This document shows, piece by piece, positions 7,682 to 16,773 of a DNA stretch of 64,000 nt. Location of the stretch: NCBI RefSeq assembly GCF_004000745.1, contig NZ_BILV01000010.1, forward strand, positions 1-64,000, in the 5' to 3' direction. A program made the position numbers and the translations under genes. Source of the DNA: Paenibacillus barengoltzii NBRC 101215 (GTDB lineage: Bacteria; Bacillota; Bacilli; Paenibacillales; Paenibacillaceae). The number at the start of each line of letters is the position of its first letter. The first letter of the stretch is position 1. The notes below the pieces were generated by a model. It was not told where the DNA came from and searched no databases. It worked only from the letters and a program-made list of their open reading frames with translations.

Positions 7682-8125
7682 ATGAATCTTAGCGAGCGAT
7701 TGAACGAAGATATGAAGCAAGCGATGAAGAGTCAAGACAAGTTCAAGCTCTCCACCATTCGAATGGTTCGTGCTACGATCAAGAATCTTGAGATAGATTT
7801 GAAAAGAACTTTGAACGATAATGAAGTGCTTGATATCCTAAGTCGTGAAATCAAACAGCGCAAAGATGCCCTCCAAGAATTTGAGAAAGCGGGTCGTGAC
7901 GATCTTGCCGAGCAAGTGAAAGCGGAAGCGGAGATCCTTGCTGAGTACCTTCCCGAACAGCTAAGCGAAGAAGAAATTAAAGTCATTGTACAGCAGACCA
8001 TCCAGGAAACCGGTGCTTCTTCGAAAGCCGATCTCGGGAAAGTGATGAGTGCACTGATGCCCAAGGTAAAAGGCCGGGCAGACGGTAAGCTCGTAAACCA
8101 GACGGTTCAACAGCTTTTGCCATAA
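7682..8125 (+). CDS. yqeY: GatB/YqeY domain protein
   Basis: A 147-residue protein covering the whole YqeY domain: MNLSERLNEDMKQAMKSQDK at the start, SREIKQRKDALQEFEKAGR in the middle, and the C-terminal helical bundle GKVMSALMPKVKGRADGKLVN. The domain resembles the tRNA-binding tail of the amidotransferase subunit GatB; a role in tRNA-dependent processes is presumed but not established. It forms an operon with rpsU and is followed by a good intrinsic terminator. Confidence 0.94.
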   Translation: MNLSERLNEDMKQAMKSQDKFKLSTIRMVRATIKNLEIDLKRTLNDNEVLDILSREIKQRKDALQEFEKAGRDDLAEQVKAEAEILAEYLPEQLSEEEIKVIVQQTIQETGASSKADLGKVMSALMPKVKGRADGKLVNQTVQQLLP

Positions 8126-8137
8126 CTTCGAGAGACA

Positions 8138-8174
8138 AACACCTTTTACGATGTATTCGTAGAAGGTGTTTTTT
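8138..8174 (+). terminator. Intrinsic terminator after yqeY
   Basis: AACACCTT (8138-8145) pairs with AAGGTGTT (8163-8170), with further pairing of the inner sequences, followed by a T run. It closes the rpsU-yqeY transcript. Confidence 0.88.
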
Positions 8175-8305
8175 CATTATATATCCCCTATGCAAGCCGA
8201 GGTTGCCGTCCTATGCAGCCTTGGCTTTTGCTTTCCCTTTTCCCTTCTCATAAATCCAAGCAGGGCCGCATAATTTGTACAGTAGGGGAAGGAGGATTGC
8301 CTCAT

Positions 8306-8593
8306 ATGAGCCGGTTTGTCCGCAAAATTCGCAAATGGACGGTCGATGCGCTCGACCTGCCAAGTGATCTTGTATTCGATTTGCCGAGGCTCACCTTAAT
8401 TGGAGGTCAGCAGCTATATATAGAGAATCATCGGGGTGTGGTCCACTTCTCTCCCGAAGCGCTGCATCTGGCGCTGAGTGAAGGAACGCTGGAAGTTGAG
8501 GGAAGCGGTTTGGTTATTAAAGCTATCATGCCTGAAGAAGTGGTCGTGGAGGGCCGGATCTTCGGCATTAAATATCGTGGAACGGAGGAATGA
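8306..8593 (+). CDS. yqfC: Sporulation protein YqfC
   Basis: A 95-residue protein of the YqfC/YabP-like family (SRFVRKIRKWTVDALDLPSDLVFDLPRLTLIG at the N terminus, spread over two short stretches). The central IENHRGVVHF and the C-terminal EGRIFGIKYRG are family features. In B. subtilis yqfC and yqfD are sigma-E-dependent mother-cell genes needed for efficient sporulation. The ATG at 8306 has an AAGGAGG site 10 bases upstream; the in-frame ATG at 8213 would give an unusual N-terminal extension. yqfD begins 3 bases after the stop, so the pair is coupled. Confidence 0.9.
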   Translation: MSRFVRKIRKWTVDALDLPSDLVFDLPRLTLIGGQQLYIENHRGVVHFSPEALHLALSEGTLEVEGSGLVIKAIMPEEVVVEGRIFGIKYRGTEE

Positions 8594-8596
8594 AGC

Positions 8597-9778
8597 GTGA
8601 AATCACCGGCTTTAAACCAGCTGAGAGGCATCGTTACCGTCACGGTCCGCGGAGGATCGATCGAACAGCTTGTGAATGAGTTATCTCACCAGGGCATCGA
8701 CATTTGGGATGTCCAGCCCTTGCCTGGGGGGCAAATGAACATGAAGATCGCGCTGCCCGATTTCTTCCGGCTGCGGCCGCTCTTGAAACGGACAGGCTGC
8801 CGATTGTCGGTTCAGGGCCGCTCCGGGCTCCCGTTTGTATTAGGCCGCGTGTGGAAGCGGAAGGGGTTTATCGCCGGATTCGCTTTATTTATTGCGGCGA
8901 TTTTTTGCTTATCTTCGCTAGTCTGGGATGTCGAGGTGGTAGGCAACAAGGAAATTGCCTCCCAAGACATTCTCCAAGCGGCGAGACAGGAGGGGATTTA
9001 TCCGTTTCAATGGATTTTTCGTTTGCCTGAGCAGGACAAGCTGTCTGCCGAGCTGAGCCGCAAGCTGCCGGGTGCGTCCTGGGTTGGGGTAACTCGTACA
9101 GGGACGAAAATCACGATCCAAGTCGTGGAGGCAACGAAGCCTAAGGATCAGAAGCTGGTTAGCCCAAGCCATTTGGTCAGCAAGCATGACGCGGTGATCA
9201 CCCATATTTATGCGGAGAGAGGTCAGCCGGAGGTCAGGAAGAACGACCGGGTGAAGAAAGGACAAGTGCTGGTGTCGGGATTCCAGGGCGGCAAGCCGAT
9301 CATGCCCGTAGCGAAGATTCGCGGTATCGTCTGGCACGAGTATAATATCCAAGTGCCGCTAGTATATAAACAGAAGGTTTATACAGGAGAGCGCAAGCAA
9401 CGGGGGTATTTATATTTTGGTGATACTGCAATTCAGTTCACCGGTTATGGGAAAGTGAGCTATGCGCAATCCGAGACGATGACGGATCAGGATCCGCTGA
9501 CATGGCGCGGTTGGAAGCTCCCGATTGGCTGGATGACCGAGAAGGTGATGGAAACGACGGAGCTTGAGTTGAAACGGACGGAAGAACAGGCGAAACAAGA
9601 GGGGATTGAGCGAGCAAAACGCGATATTCTGGCGAAATACGGCACAGATAGCGTCATTCTCGATCAAAAAATTTTGCATGAGAAGGCGGACAATGGTAAA
9701 GTTTATATAAAAGTGCATTTCGAAGTAGAACAGAACATTGCGGAAGAAGTGCCGATAGTACAAGATCAAGGAGAATGA
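8597..9778 (+). CDS. yqfD: Sporulation protein YqfD
   Basis: A 393-residue YqfD protein. A cytoplasmic N-terminal ~90 residues, one membrane helix (about 92-115, GFIAGFALFIAAIFCLSSL), then a POTRA-like segment starting VVGNKEIASQDILQAARQEG and a longer extracytoplasmic region. The layout resembles FtsQ-type proteins. It acts in the mother cell membrane during spore formation; the molecular role is unclear. It starts with GTG at 8597, with GGAGG from the end of yqfC as the ribosome site. phoH begins 6 bases after the stop. Confidence 0.92.
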   Translation: MKSPALNQLRGIVTVTVRGGSIEQLVNELSHQGIDIWDVQPLPGGQMNMKIALPDFFRLRPLLKRTGCRLSVQGRSGLPFVLGRVWKRKGFIAGFALFIAAIFCLSSLVWDVEVVGNKEIASQDILQAARQEGIYPFQWIFRLPEQDKLSAELSRKLPGASWVGVTRTGTKITIQVVEATKPKDQKLVSPSHLVSKHDAVITHIYAERGQPEVRKNDRVKKGQVLVSGFQGGKPIMPVAKIRGIVWHEYNIQVPLVYKQKVYTGERKQRGYLYFGDTAIQFTGYGKVSYAQSETMTDQDPLTWRGWKLPIGWMTEKVMETTELELKRTEEQAKQEGIERAKRDILAKYGTDSVILDQKILHEKADNGKVYIKVHFEVEQNIAEEVPIVQDQGE

Positions 9779-9784
9779 GGCTAT

Positions 9785-10756
9785 TTGTCGGAACAACTGG
9801 TGAACATCAAATTACCGCTTCACAGTGCGGCTGAAGGACTTTCTTTATTTGGCCCTCAGGATTCGTTCCTGAAGTTAATTGAACAGCATTTACCAGCAAG
9901 CATTGTTTTGCGAGAATCGGAAATTACCATCCGCGGGGAACAACGCGAAGCGGAGAAGGTAGAGCAGTTGTTTGTGGTATTACTGGAACTGATTCGGAAC
10001 GGATATATCTTGACCGAAAGGGACGTTTTATATGCCGTCGATTTGGCCAAGGATTTCCGTGCAGATCAGCTGCTTGATTTATATAAAGGTGAAATTGCGA
10101 TCACGTATCGCGGCAAGCCCATTCGGGTGAAGACGATCGGGCAGAAGCACTACGTTACGACGATTAAGAAACGGGACGTTGTGTTTGGTGTCGGCCCAGC
10201 TGGGACAGGCAAAACGTACTTGGCCGTTGTTCTTGCGATTAGCGCGCTGAAGGAAGGCTCGGTCAAACGGATTATTTTGACCCGGCCGGCGGTGGAAGCA
10301 GGGGAGAGCCTGGGATTCTTGCCGGGGGACTTGCAGGAGAAGGTGGATCCTTATCTGCGTCCGCTGTATGATGCATTGTACGATGTCATGGGACCGGAGC
10401 AGACTGCGAAGGCGTTGGAGCGCGGCTTAATCGAGATCGCGCCGCTTGCCTATATGCGGGGCCGGACGCTGGATGATTCCTTTATTATTTTGGACGAAGC
10501 TCAAAATACGACGCCGGAGCAAATGAAGATGTTCCTGACGCGGCTGGGCTTTGGATCCAAAATGGTCATTACCGGGGACGTGACGCAAATCGACCTTCCT
10601 AAAGGGAAGAAATCCGGTTTGGTCGAAGCGAAGGCAATTTTGAGCGGGATCGAAGAGATCGGGTTCGTCCAATTTGCCGAGTCCGACGTCGTTCGTCATT
10701 CGCTGGTCCAGAAGATCATTATGGCGTACGACCGCGCTGCCGAAAACTTAGGGTAA
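9785..10756 (+). CDS. phoH: PhoH-like ATPase
   Basis: A 323-residue PhoH protein. An N-terminal KH-like RNA-binding region (to about residue 110) precedes the ATPase core with Walker A GPAGTGKT (137-144), the motif RPAVEAGESLGFLPG, Walker B FIILDEAQNTT and GDVTQIDLP. It is likely an RNA-associated helicase or ATPase linked functionally to YbeY, which lies two genes downstream. The start is TTG at 9785, with AGGAG about 10 bases before. A second, PIN-fused PhoH protein occurs at 40554-41888, so the genome carries both architectures. Confidence 0.94.
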   Translation: MSEQLVNIKLPLHSAAEGLSLFGPQDSFLKLIEQHLPASIVLRESEITIRGEQREAEKVEQLFVVLLELIRNGYILTERDVLYAVDLAKDFRADQLLDLYKGEIAITYRGKPIRVKTIGQKHYVTTIKKRDVVFGVGPAGTGKTYLAVVLAISALKEGSVKRIILTRPAVEAGESLGFLPGDLQEKVDPYLRPLYDALYDVMGPEQTAKALERGLIEIAPLAYMRGRTLDDSFIILDEAQNTTPEQMKMFLTRLGFGSKMVITGDVTQIDLPKGKKSGLVEAKAILSGIEEIGFVQFAESDVVRHSLVQKIIMAYDRAAENLG

Positions 10757-10805
10757 GCTTCTGGGATGTTGTTAGGGTTTACCATGTTCAGGAGGGCTGT
10801 CTAAT

Positions 10806-13097
10806 ATGACTAATGACGATCAGCAAAAGAAAAGCGCGTTACAATCCAGGTTTGCAGGATGGAAGTATAGCACCAGCGTGCGTTATGTTCTGTTCGCGCT
10901 GCTTGTCGTTATGTTCTACGTCAGCTTGGCGCCCAAACTGTTGCCCGAAACGTATGACATTGCGGTAGGTTTGCCAAGCGAGAAGGAAATCTTGGCGCCG
11001 ATGGACATTCCGGATACGAAGGCGACGCTGAAAGCGCAAGAAGAGGCGGCTGAGAAAGTAGGACAGGTCTATACCATTCTGCCGCTCCGCAATGAAACGC
11101 TTGTCGCGCAAATGCTTGACCGGATCTTTCGGTTGAACCAGGACGACCAGGTTTCAGAGGAAGATAAGATCAAGATCTACCGCGAGGAACTGCCGCAGCG
11201 GGTGAAGGATCATGTGCAGAATTTCATCATGAACAATCGGAATTCCAGCGTTTATTCGGCGACCTTATTTGAGGAAGTAACTCAGCGCATTGATGAACAG
11301 CAATATCACATCTCGGAAGAGACGTTTATCAAAATTCCTCGCTTAACCTCAGAGGATATCAACGCGATGAAGCCGGTTGCTGCGGATATTGTAGCCCGGC
11401 TGACGGCGGATCCAATCGTTGAAGCGCAGACCGCACGGGCAAAAGTTGCGGAAATGGTCAGCACCAGCTCGTTAAGCAAACGGACGGCACGCGAGGTCGT
11501 ACAGGAGCTTGCTCGTCTGTCCATCACCGCGAATAAGTTCTATGATGAAGAGGCGACGAAGGCGGCGAAGGTGGAAGCGCGCGAGAATACGCCTACGGTG
11601 TATATTAAGCAAGGGGACGTGCTCGTACATAAGGGTGAGAGAATTACCCAGGAAATGTACACGCTGCTGGAGAAGAACGGCCTTCTCAAAGATGAGGTTG
11701 ATTATTCACCGCAATTGGGGCTTCTTTTGCTGTCATTGTTGATGGCGACCGGGCTGATTATGTTTATTCGTCAATCGGAAGGCGCCAGCCGGTTTAAATA
11801 CAACAACGCGCAGTTCGTTATGCTGCTGCTTATTATTTTTATCACGATTGCTTCGATGCATGTCATCAACATTCTGCAGAGCGAGCAGCAGGCTTTTGTC
11901 GGGTATTTAGCCCCGATTGCTACCGGTGCGATGCTGATTACACTGCTATTGGACTTGCCGCTTGCGTATCTCTGCTCCTTTTTGTTTAGCGTCCTGGCTA
12001 GCATCATTTTGAATCAGCGGCAAAGCGAAATTTTTGATTTTCAGTTTGGGTTCTTCGCTTTAGTGACTTCGTTTGCTGCCATTTTTGCAATTCACCGGGC
12101 CAGCCAGCGCTCTACGCTGCTCAAGGCGGGGATTATGATTTGCTTGTTTGGCGCGCTGTCGATCTTTGCCCTGCAGTTGATTGATAATCAGGACTGGACG
12201 CAAACCAGCACGTTATATGCGCTTGGATTTTCTGTGGCGGGAGGATTGTTGACCACGATTTTGGTCATCGGCTTGATGCCGTTCTTCGAGGTCACCTTCG
12301 GCATTCTCTCAGCACTTAAGCTTGTGGAACTGTCGAACCCGAACCACCCGCTCTTGCGCAAGCTGTTGACGGAGACGCCGGGGACGTACCATCACAGCGT
12401 GATGGTCGGCAACCTGTCGGAAGCGGCCGCCGAAGCGATTGGTGCCAACGGACTGCTGTGCCGTGTTGGCTCGTATTATCACGATATCGGGAAGACGAAG
12501 CGGCCGAGCTATTTTATCGAAAACCAGAACAACATGGAAAATCCACACGACTTTATCGATCCGAAGTTAAGCAAATCGATTATTATCGCCCATGCTCGAG
12601 ATGGGGTGGAGATGCAAAAGGAGTACAAGCTGCCGAAGCCGATCCGGGATATCGCCGAGCAGCATCATGGAACGACGTTTTTGCATTATTTCTACCACAA
12701 AGCGCTGCGCTTAGCGGAGGAACAAGGCGTCGAGCCGGACTTCACGGAGGATGATTTCCGTTATCCGGGGCCGAAGGCTCAATCGAAGGAAGCGGCTGTA
12801 GTTGGGATTGCTGACAGTGTTGAGGCAGCGGTACGTTCTCTGCGCAAACCAACGGTAGAGCAAGTGGAGTCCATGATCGAGAAGATTATTAAGAGCCGCT
12901 TAGACGATCACCAGTTTAACGAATGTGATCTGACGATGCGGGAGCTCGATATCATCGCCCAAACGTTAAAGGAAACGGTCATGGGCATCTTCCATTCCCG
13001 GATTGAGTATCCGGAGGAAGTGAAGAAGAGTAAAGAGAACGAGGAGAAGGACAGGGGGCAAAACGCTAATGGGCCTACAGCTGGCTTGGAGCAATGA
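10806..13097 (+). CDS. pgpH: 7TM-HD cyclic-di-AMP phosphodiesterase PgpH
   Basis: A 763-residue membrane protein. One N-terminal helix (about 25-42) is followed by a large extracellular domain (7TM-7TMR_HDED, about 45-300), seven helices (about 305-510) and a cytoplasmic HD domain. The HD domain has TPGTYHHSVMVGNLSEAAA, the metal-binding HD pair in YYHDIGKTKRP, and HARDGVEM and EQHHGTTFLHYFY downstream. PgpH degrades c-di-AMP in Firmicutes, adjusting potassium and osmotic balance. An AGGAGGG site precedes the ATG. The ybeY start overlaps its last 29 bases. Confidence 0.95.
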   Translation: MTNDDQQKKSALQSRFAGWKYSTSVRYVLFALLVVMFYVSLAPKLLPETYDIAVGLPSEKEILAPMDIPDTKATLKAQEEAAEKVGQVYTILPLRNETLVAQMLDRIFRLNQDDQVSEEDKIKIYREELPQRVKDHVQNFIMNNRNSSVYSATLFEEVTQRIDEQQYHISEETFIKIPRLTSEDINAMKPVAADIVARLTADPIVEAQTARAKVAEMVSTSSLSKRTAREVVQELARLSITANKFYDEEATKAAKVEARENTPTVYIKQGDVLVHKGERITQEMYTLLEKNGLLKDEVDYSPQLGLLLLSLLMATGLIMFIRQSEGASRFKYNNAQFVMLLLIIFITIASMHVINILQSEQQAFVGYLAPIATGAMLITLLLDLPLAYLCSFLFSVLASIILNQRQSEIFDFQFGFFALVTSFAAIFAIHRASQRSTLLKAGIMICLFGALSIFALQLIDNQDWTQTSTLYALGFSVAGGLLTTILVIGLMPFFEVTFGILSALKLVELSNPNHPLLRKLLTETPGTYHHSVMVGNLSEAAAEAIGANGLLCRVGSYYHDIGKTKRPSYFIENQNNMENPHDFIDPKLSKSIIIAHARDGVEMQKEYKLPKPIRDIAEQHHGTTFLHYFYHKALRLAEEQGVEPDFTEDDFRYPGPKAQSKEAAVVGIADSVEAAVRSLRKPTVEQVESMIEKIIKSRLDDHQFNECDLTMRELDIIAQTLKETVMGIFHSRIEYPEEVKKSKENEEKDRGQNANGPTAGLEQ

Positions 13098-13566
13098 GCA
13101 AGATAAAATGGAGATCCGTCAGGAGCTGATTGATCTCTTAGAGCGGGTGCTGCAGATCGCTGGACAAGCGGAGGGCATCACGGAAGGTGAAGTGGCGCTT
13201 ACATTCGTAGATGATGAGGCGATCCACGAATTAAACCGTGATTATCGCGGCATCGACCGGCCGACCGATGTGTTGTCGTTTGCGATGAACGAATCGCTGG
13301 AGGAAGAGCCGGAAATCGTCTATGAGCTGGAAGAAGATGAAGAGTTGGACGATATGACCGATATGCTTGGAGATATTATCATCTCCGTGGAACGGGCCAA
13401 AGCGCAAAGTGAAGAGTACGGTCATTCGCTGGAGCGGGAAATTGGATTTTTGTTTGTACACGGGTTCCTGCACCTGTTAGGTTACGATCATCAGGATGCG
13501 GTCAGTGAGGCGGAAATGATGGGTAAACAAGAAGCGGCGCTTGCCGAGGTAGGGCTTGTTCGCTAA
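13069..13566 (+). CDS. ybeY: Endoribonuclease YbeY (16S rRNA maturation)
   Basis: A 165-residue UPF0054 metalloprotein. NRDYRGIDRPTDVLSFAM and the zinc-binding HGFLHLLGYDH motif define YbeY, which takes part in 16S rRNA 3' processing and ribosome quality control. A slightly acidic insertion (EEEPEIVYELEEDEELDD) precedes DMLGDIIIS. The ATG at 13069 overlaps the pgpH end; a purine-rich GGGGG site lies about 10 bases upstream. The stop TAA shares its A with the ATG of dgkA, indicating translational coupling. Confidence 0.95.
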   Translation: MGLQLAWSNEQDKMEIRQELIDLLERVLQIAGQAEGITEGEVALTFVDDEAIHELNRDYRGIDRPTDVLSFAMNESLEEEPEIVYELEEDEELDDMTDMLGDIIISVERAKAQSEEYGHSLEREIGFLFVHGFLHLLGYDHQDAVSEAEMMGKQEAALAEVGLVR

Positions 13567-13940
13567 TGAAGCCGTCGCGCCGCTGGAGTTCATCTTTTCG
13601 ATGTGCCTTGGAGGGAATCGTTACTTCGCTGAAGACTGAGCGGCATTTGCGGTTCCATTGCGTCGCGGCGGTCATTGTGATTGCCGCGGCGATTGCGTTA
13701 TCCCTCCCCGCGAGAGACGTAGCCTTATTACTGCTCGTCATCGCCTTAGTTATTTCTCTTGAGCTCGTTAATACGGCGATTGAAGCCGTTGTAGATCTCG
13801 CAGCCCCTGAGTGGCATCGACTTGGCAAGATCGCTAAGGATGCCGCGGCCGGGGCTGTACTGGTCGCTGCGGTCGTCGCCGTAGTCATCGGGATCTTGAT
13901 TTTTTATCAGCCATTGATGCGTTGGTTGGGGCTGCTGTAA
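13566..13940 (+). CDS. dgkA: Diacylglycerol/undecaprenol kinase
   Basis: A 124-residue integral membrane kinase of the DgkA family, usual length, with three helices. LKTERHLRFHCVAAV, LELVNTAIEAVVDL and HRLGKIAKDAAAGAVLV are the conserved active-site segments. The Gram-positive enzymes phosphorylate undecaprenol to supply the lipid carrier for cell-wall synthesis. The ATG overlaps the ybeY stop by one base. cdd follows after about 84 bases. Confidence 0.94.
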   Translation: MKPSRRWSSSFRCALEGIVTSLKTERHLRFHCVAAVIVIAAAIALSLPARDVALLLLVIALVISLELVNTAIEAVVDLAAPEWHRLGKIAKDAAAGAVLVAAVVAVVIGILIFYQPLMRWLGLL

Positions 13941-14024
13941 GGTCAGTGCTCCTGATAACGGCGGGATGGACTGTGGATTTCCCTGTAACTTATTTTTGCT
14001 ATGGTTGAAGGAGATGATAGGGTT

Positions 14025-14435
14025 ATGGATTACGGTCAACTGATGAAAGAAGCGATCGAAGCCCGCAAAGCAGCATATATTCCATATTCGGGATTTGGCG
14101 TTGGGGCAGCTCTGCTGGATAGTAAAGGACAGGTTCATCACGGCTGCAATATCGAGAATGCGGCTTATTCCCCGGGAAACTGTGCGGAGCGTACCGCGAT
14201 GTTCCGGGCGATTGCCGACGGGCATCAACCCGGAACGTTTCAAGCCATCGCCGTGGTTGCCGACACTGAAGAACCGGTTGCGCCTTGCGGGGTATGCCGT
14301 CAAGTGCTGTTTGAGCTATGCGGGCCGGACATGCCTGTCATCCTGGGTAATCTGAAGGGCGACATCCGTCAGACCACGGTACGGGAGTTGCTGCCCTACG
14401 CCTTCGGTCCGTCCCATTTGGAGGAACAGAAGTAA
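14025..14435 (+). CDS. cdd: Cytidine deaminase
   Basis: A 136-residue homotetrameric-type cytidine deaminase for pyrimidine salvage. The substrate loop YIPYSGFGVGAAL, the catalytic motif CNIENAAYSPGNCAERTA with zinc ligand Cys and proton-shuttling Glu, and the second zinc motif PCGVCRQVL are all present. The ATG at 14025 is chosen because AAGGAG lies 11 bases upstream and the family N terminus begins there; the ATG at 14001 lacks a site. It sits in the usual dgkA-cdd-era order. Confidence 0.95.
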   Translation: MDYGQLMKEAIEARKAAYIPYSGFGVGAALLDSKGQVHHGCNIENAAYSPGNCAERTAMFRAIADGHQPGTFQAIAVVADTEEPVAPCGVCRQVLFELCGPDMPVILGNLKGDIRQTTVRELLPYAFGPSHLEEQK

Positions 14436-14794
14436 GTGGCGGGATTATCTCTAACGGAACGGAGAGACGTTATTTCGCTTTATTGAGGCGATTTGGATCT
14501 CTAACGGAACCAGGAGACGTTAATTCGGATCTTTCGCTGGGTATGATCGTTGTGAGCGCCGAATAAGGCTTCTGAGTTCCGTTAGCGCGGGAAATTCCCG
14601 GGAAATTGGCAAATAAGGTCTCTACGTTCCGTTACGCACGGACGGATTAGACCAACTGTCGAACCCCAAAACGAACCAACTACAGAAACCAATACAGAAA
14701 CCAGTACAGATCTCACGCAACATGACTTCCCAGAACCAACACGGACCGATTCCGACGGAAGGACGGATCAGGTCACATGAAAGGAACTCACGAT
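14436..14794. repeat. Intergenic array of four ~30-bp units, two direct and two inverted
   Basis: The cdd-era gap contains the 9-mer TAACGGAAC at 14452 and 14502 and its complement GTTCCGTTA at 14576 and 14626. Both pairs are exactly 50 bases apart. The similarity extends to about 30 bases: in the same orientation each unit reads AACGGAAC, about four variable bases, AGA(G/A)(A/G)C, then a TTA(A/T)TTCG-like tail. The inner and outer copies can pair as nested helices. No ORF is credible. The remainder (14640-14790) has short GAACCAAC/CAGAAACCA-type repeats and a poor promoter. era has AAAGGA before its ATG. Confidence 0.75.
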
Positions 14795-15697
14795 ATGGCA
14801 AAAGCAAAATTCAAATCCGGTTTTGTGGCGATTGTGGGACGCCCGAATGTGGGGAAATCCACGCTGATGAATCAGATCATCGGGCAGAAGATCGCCATTA
14901 TGTCCGATAAACCGCAAACGACGCGGAATAAAATCCATGGCGTTTATACTTCGGAAGAGATGCAGATCGTCTTCCTGGATACGCCAGGGATTCACAAGCG
15001 GCAATCGAAGCTTGGCGACTACATGAATACGACGGCGCTCAACACCCTTGGCGAAGTCGAAGCCGTATTGTTCCTCGTGGATGCGGCGGAAGGATTGGGC
15101 GGTGGAGACCGCTATATCATCGAACGGCTGAAGGATGTACGGACACCGGTCATTCTGGTGCTGAACAAAATCGACCGCGTAGAGCCAGAACAATTGCTGC
15201 CGTTGATTGAAGAGTATAGTCAGCTTTATCCATTTAGCGAAATCGTACCGATTTCCGCCATGCTGGGGAACAACGTGAACCGGCTGCTGGAGCAGATCGG
15301 CAAATACCTGCCGGAAGGACCGCAGTATTATCCGGAGGATCAGGTTACGGACCATCCGGAGCAGTTTGTCTGCGCTGAGCTGATCCGCGAGAAAATCTTG
15401 CATCTCACCCGCGAGGAAGTGCCGCACTCCATCGCTGTCACGATTGAAGATATGCGCGTACAGGAGAACGGTGTCGTGTACATTTCCGCGGTCATTTTTG
15501 TAGAGCGCGATTCCCAGAAGGGGATCATTATCGGTAAGCAAGGGGCGCTGCTGAAGGAAGTAGGCAAGCTGGCCCGGCAAGATATCGAGAACTTGCTTGG
15601 ATCGAAGATTTTTCTTGAGTTATGGGTGAAGGTGAAGAAAGACTGGCGGAACCAAGAACGGATCTTGAAGGACCTCGGGTTCCATAAGGACGCTTAA
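14795..15697 (+). CDS. era: GTPase Era
   Basis: A 300-residue Era GTPase. G1 [10 protein letters not shown]2 region TTRNKIHG, G3 DTPGIH and G4 NKID are all visible, and the C-terminal KH domain contains [22 protein letters not shown]. Era binds the 3' end of 16S rRNA and assists 30S assembly. The ATG at 14795 is preferred over 14777 because AAAGGA lies 10 bases upstream and the usual N terminus ([15 protein letters not shown]) begins there. yqzL and recO follow, as in Bacillus. Confidence 0.96.
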   Translation: MAKAKFKSGFVAIVGRPNVGKSTLMNQIIGQKIAIMSDKPQTTRNKIHGVYTSEEMQIVFLDTPGIHKRQSKLGDYMNTTALNTLGEVEAVLFLVDAAEGLGGGDRYIIERLKDVRTPVILVLNKIDRVEPEQLLPLIEEYSQLYPFSEIVPISAMLGNNVNRLLEQIGKYLPEGPQYYPEDQVTDHPEQFVCAELIREKILHLTREEVPHSIAVTIEDMRVQENGVVYISAVIFVERDSQKGIIIGKQGALLKEVGKLARQDIENLLGSKIFLELWVKVKKDWRNQERILKDLGFHKDA

Positions 15698-15815
15698 GGC
15701 GTAACGTCTAGTTCTAGCTTTATACTGGGAGTTATTGCAACGCATAGATCCCGTTCATGCGCACATCCTATCTTTGTAGATGCAGGCGTCATTTCCGAAG
15801 AAAGGGTGAATACGA

Positions 15816-15953
15816 ATGCGAGATTTTTCGTGGAAGTATTTTGCGATGACTGGAGATGTCGATGCTTACTTGCTTTACAAAGAAGCCAGCAGCGCGTATG
15901 AGGAGGAGGCTGCGGCTGCCGAAGAGCTGATTCTAGAGGAAGAAGCCGAGTAG
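15816..15953 (+). CDS. yqzL: YqzL family small protein
   Basis: A 45-residue protein between era and recO, the conserved place of yqzL. It begins MRDFSWKYFAMTGDVDAYLL, which matches the family pattern (F-W-K-Y-F, T-G-D-V-D-A-Y-L), and ends in an acidic Glu/Ala-rich tail. AAAGGGTGAA lies 7-15 bases before the ATG. Its function is unknown. Confidence 0.9.
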   Translation: MRDFSWKYFAMTGDVDAYLLYKEASSAYEEEAAAAEELILEEEAE

Positions 15954-15992
15954 TACGGATTTGGCGGGAGAGGCGAGTTTGGGGGAAACGAA

Positions 15993-16742
15993 ATGCTCTA
16001 CAGGGTGGAAGGAATTGTCATCCGCAGTATGGACTATGGGGAAGGCAATAAAATTATTACATTATGTACCGAAACGAGTGGCAAAATCGGGGTACTGGTG
16101 CGCGGCGCCAAAAAGGTGAAGAGCCGCCACGGGGCCCTGACTCAGCCTTTTACACATGGAGAATACGTGTTCTTCCGCCAAAACGGCGGATTGGGCACCT
16201 TGAACCAGGGTGAGATGATTGAGTCTCACTTTTCTTTGCGTGAGGACATTTTTCTCGCGGCCTATGCTTCGTATGCCTGTGAGCTGTTGGACAAGACCCT
16301 GCAGGATGAAGAGGTGGGCAGCTTCTGGTTCACTCAATTGAAGGCTTGCCTGGATGGGTTGTCGTCGGGCAAGGACCCGCAGATCGTCATCCATCTCTTC
16401 GAAATGAAAATCTTGCAGGCCGCAGGCTATGGACCTTCATTTGAAAGCTGCGTCTCCTGCGGGCGGGTCGACGATTCACCGCATGTCAGCCCGCGTCTAG
16501 GCGGGAGACTTTGCCGATCCTGCCGCCATCAAGATCCGGCCGCGATGCAGGTCACACCGGGCGTGCTTAAATTGCTCATGTTATTTGAGAAAATGGACCT
16601 GCGCCGGCTCGGAAACGTCGAGGTGAAGGACGAGACGAAACGGGAGCTAAAGACCGTGATGCGTGCCTTCATGGATATGCAGCTTGGGCTGAAGTTGAAA
16701 TCCCGTCATTTTCTCGATCAACTGGACAAGTATGAAATTTGA
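15993..16742 (+). CDS. recO: DNA repair protein RecO
   Basis: A 249-residue RecO. The N-terminal OB fold starts LYRVEGIVIRSMDYGEGNKI and includes LVRGAKKVKSRHGALTQPF. A C-terminal helical region holds a four-cysteine zinc site, CVSCGR and CRSC. RecO works with RecF and RecR to load RecA on SSB-coated gaps. The ATG at 15993 has a weak purine site (GGGGGAAACG). The last codon and stop overlap the -35 box of the downstream glycyl-tRNA synthetase leader promoter. Confidence 0.95.
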   Translation: MLYRVEGIVIRSMDYGEGNKIITLCTETSGKIGVLVRGAKKVKSRHGALTQPFTHGEYVFFRQNGGLGTLNQGEMIESHFSLREDIFLAAYASYACELLDKTLQDEEVGSFWFTQLKACLDGLSSGKDPQIVIHLFEMKILQAAGYGPSFESCVSCGRVDDSPHVSPRLGGRLCRSCRHQDPAAMQVTPGVLKLLMLFEKMDLRRLGNVEVKDETKRELKTVMRAFMDMQLGLKLKSRHFLDQLDKYEI

Positions 16743-16767
16743 CGAACGAGATAAAATTAGTTAATAT
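16739..16767 (+). promoter_or_regulatory. Promoter of the glyQS T-box leader, overlapping the recO stop
   Basis: TTGACG (16739-16744) and TAATAT (16762-16767) with a 17-base spacer. The -35 hexamer contains the TGA stop of recO. Predicted start is near 16774. Confidence 0.7.
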
Positions 16768-16773
16768 ATAAAA

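Noticed and set aside
14722-14910. Short open frame upstream of and overlapping era
   Set aside because: Out of frame with era, no ribosome site, Arg/His-rich translation.
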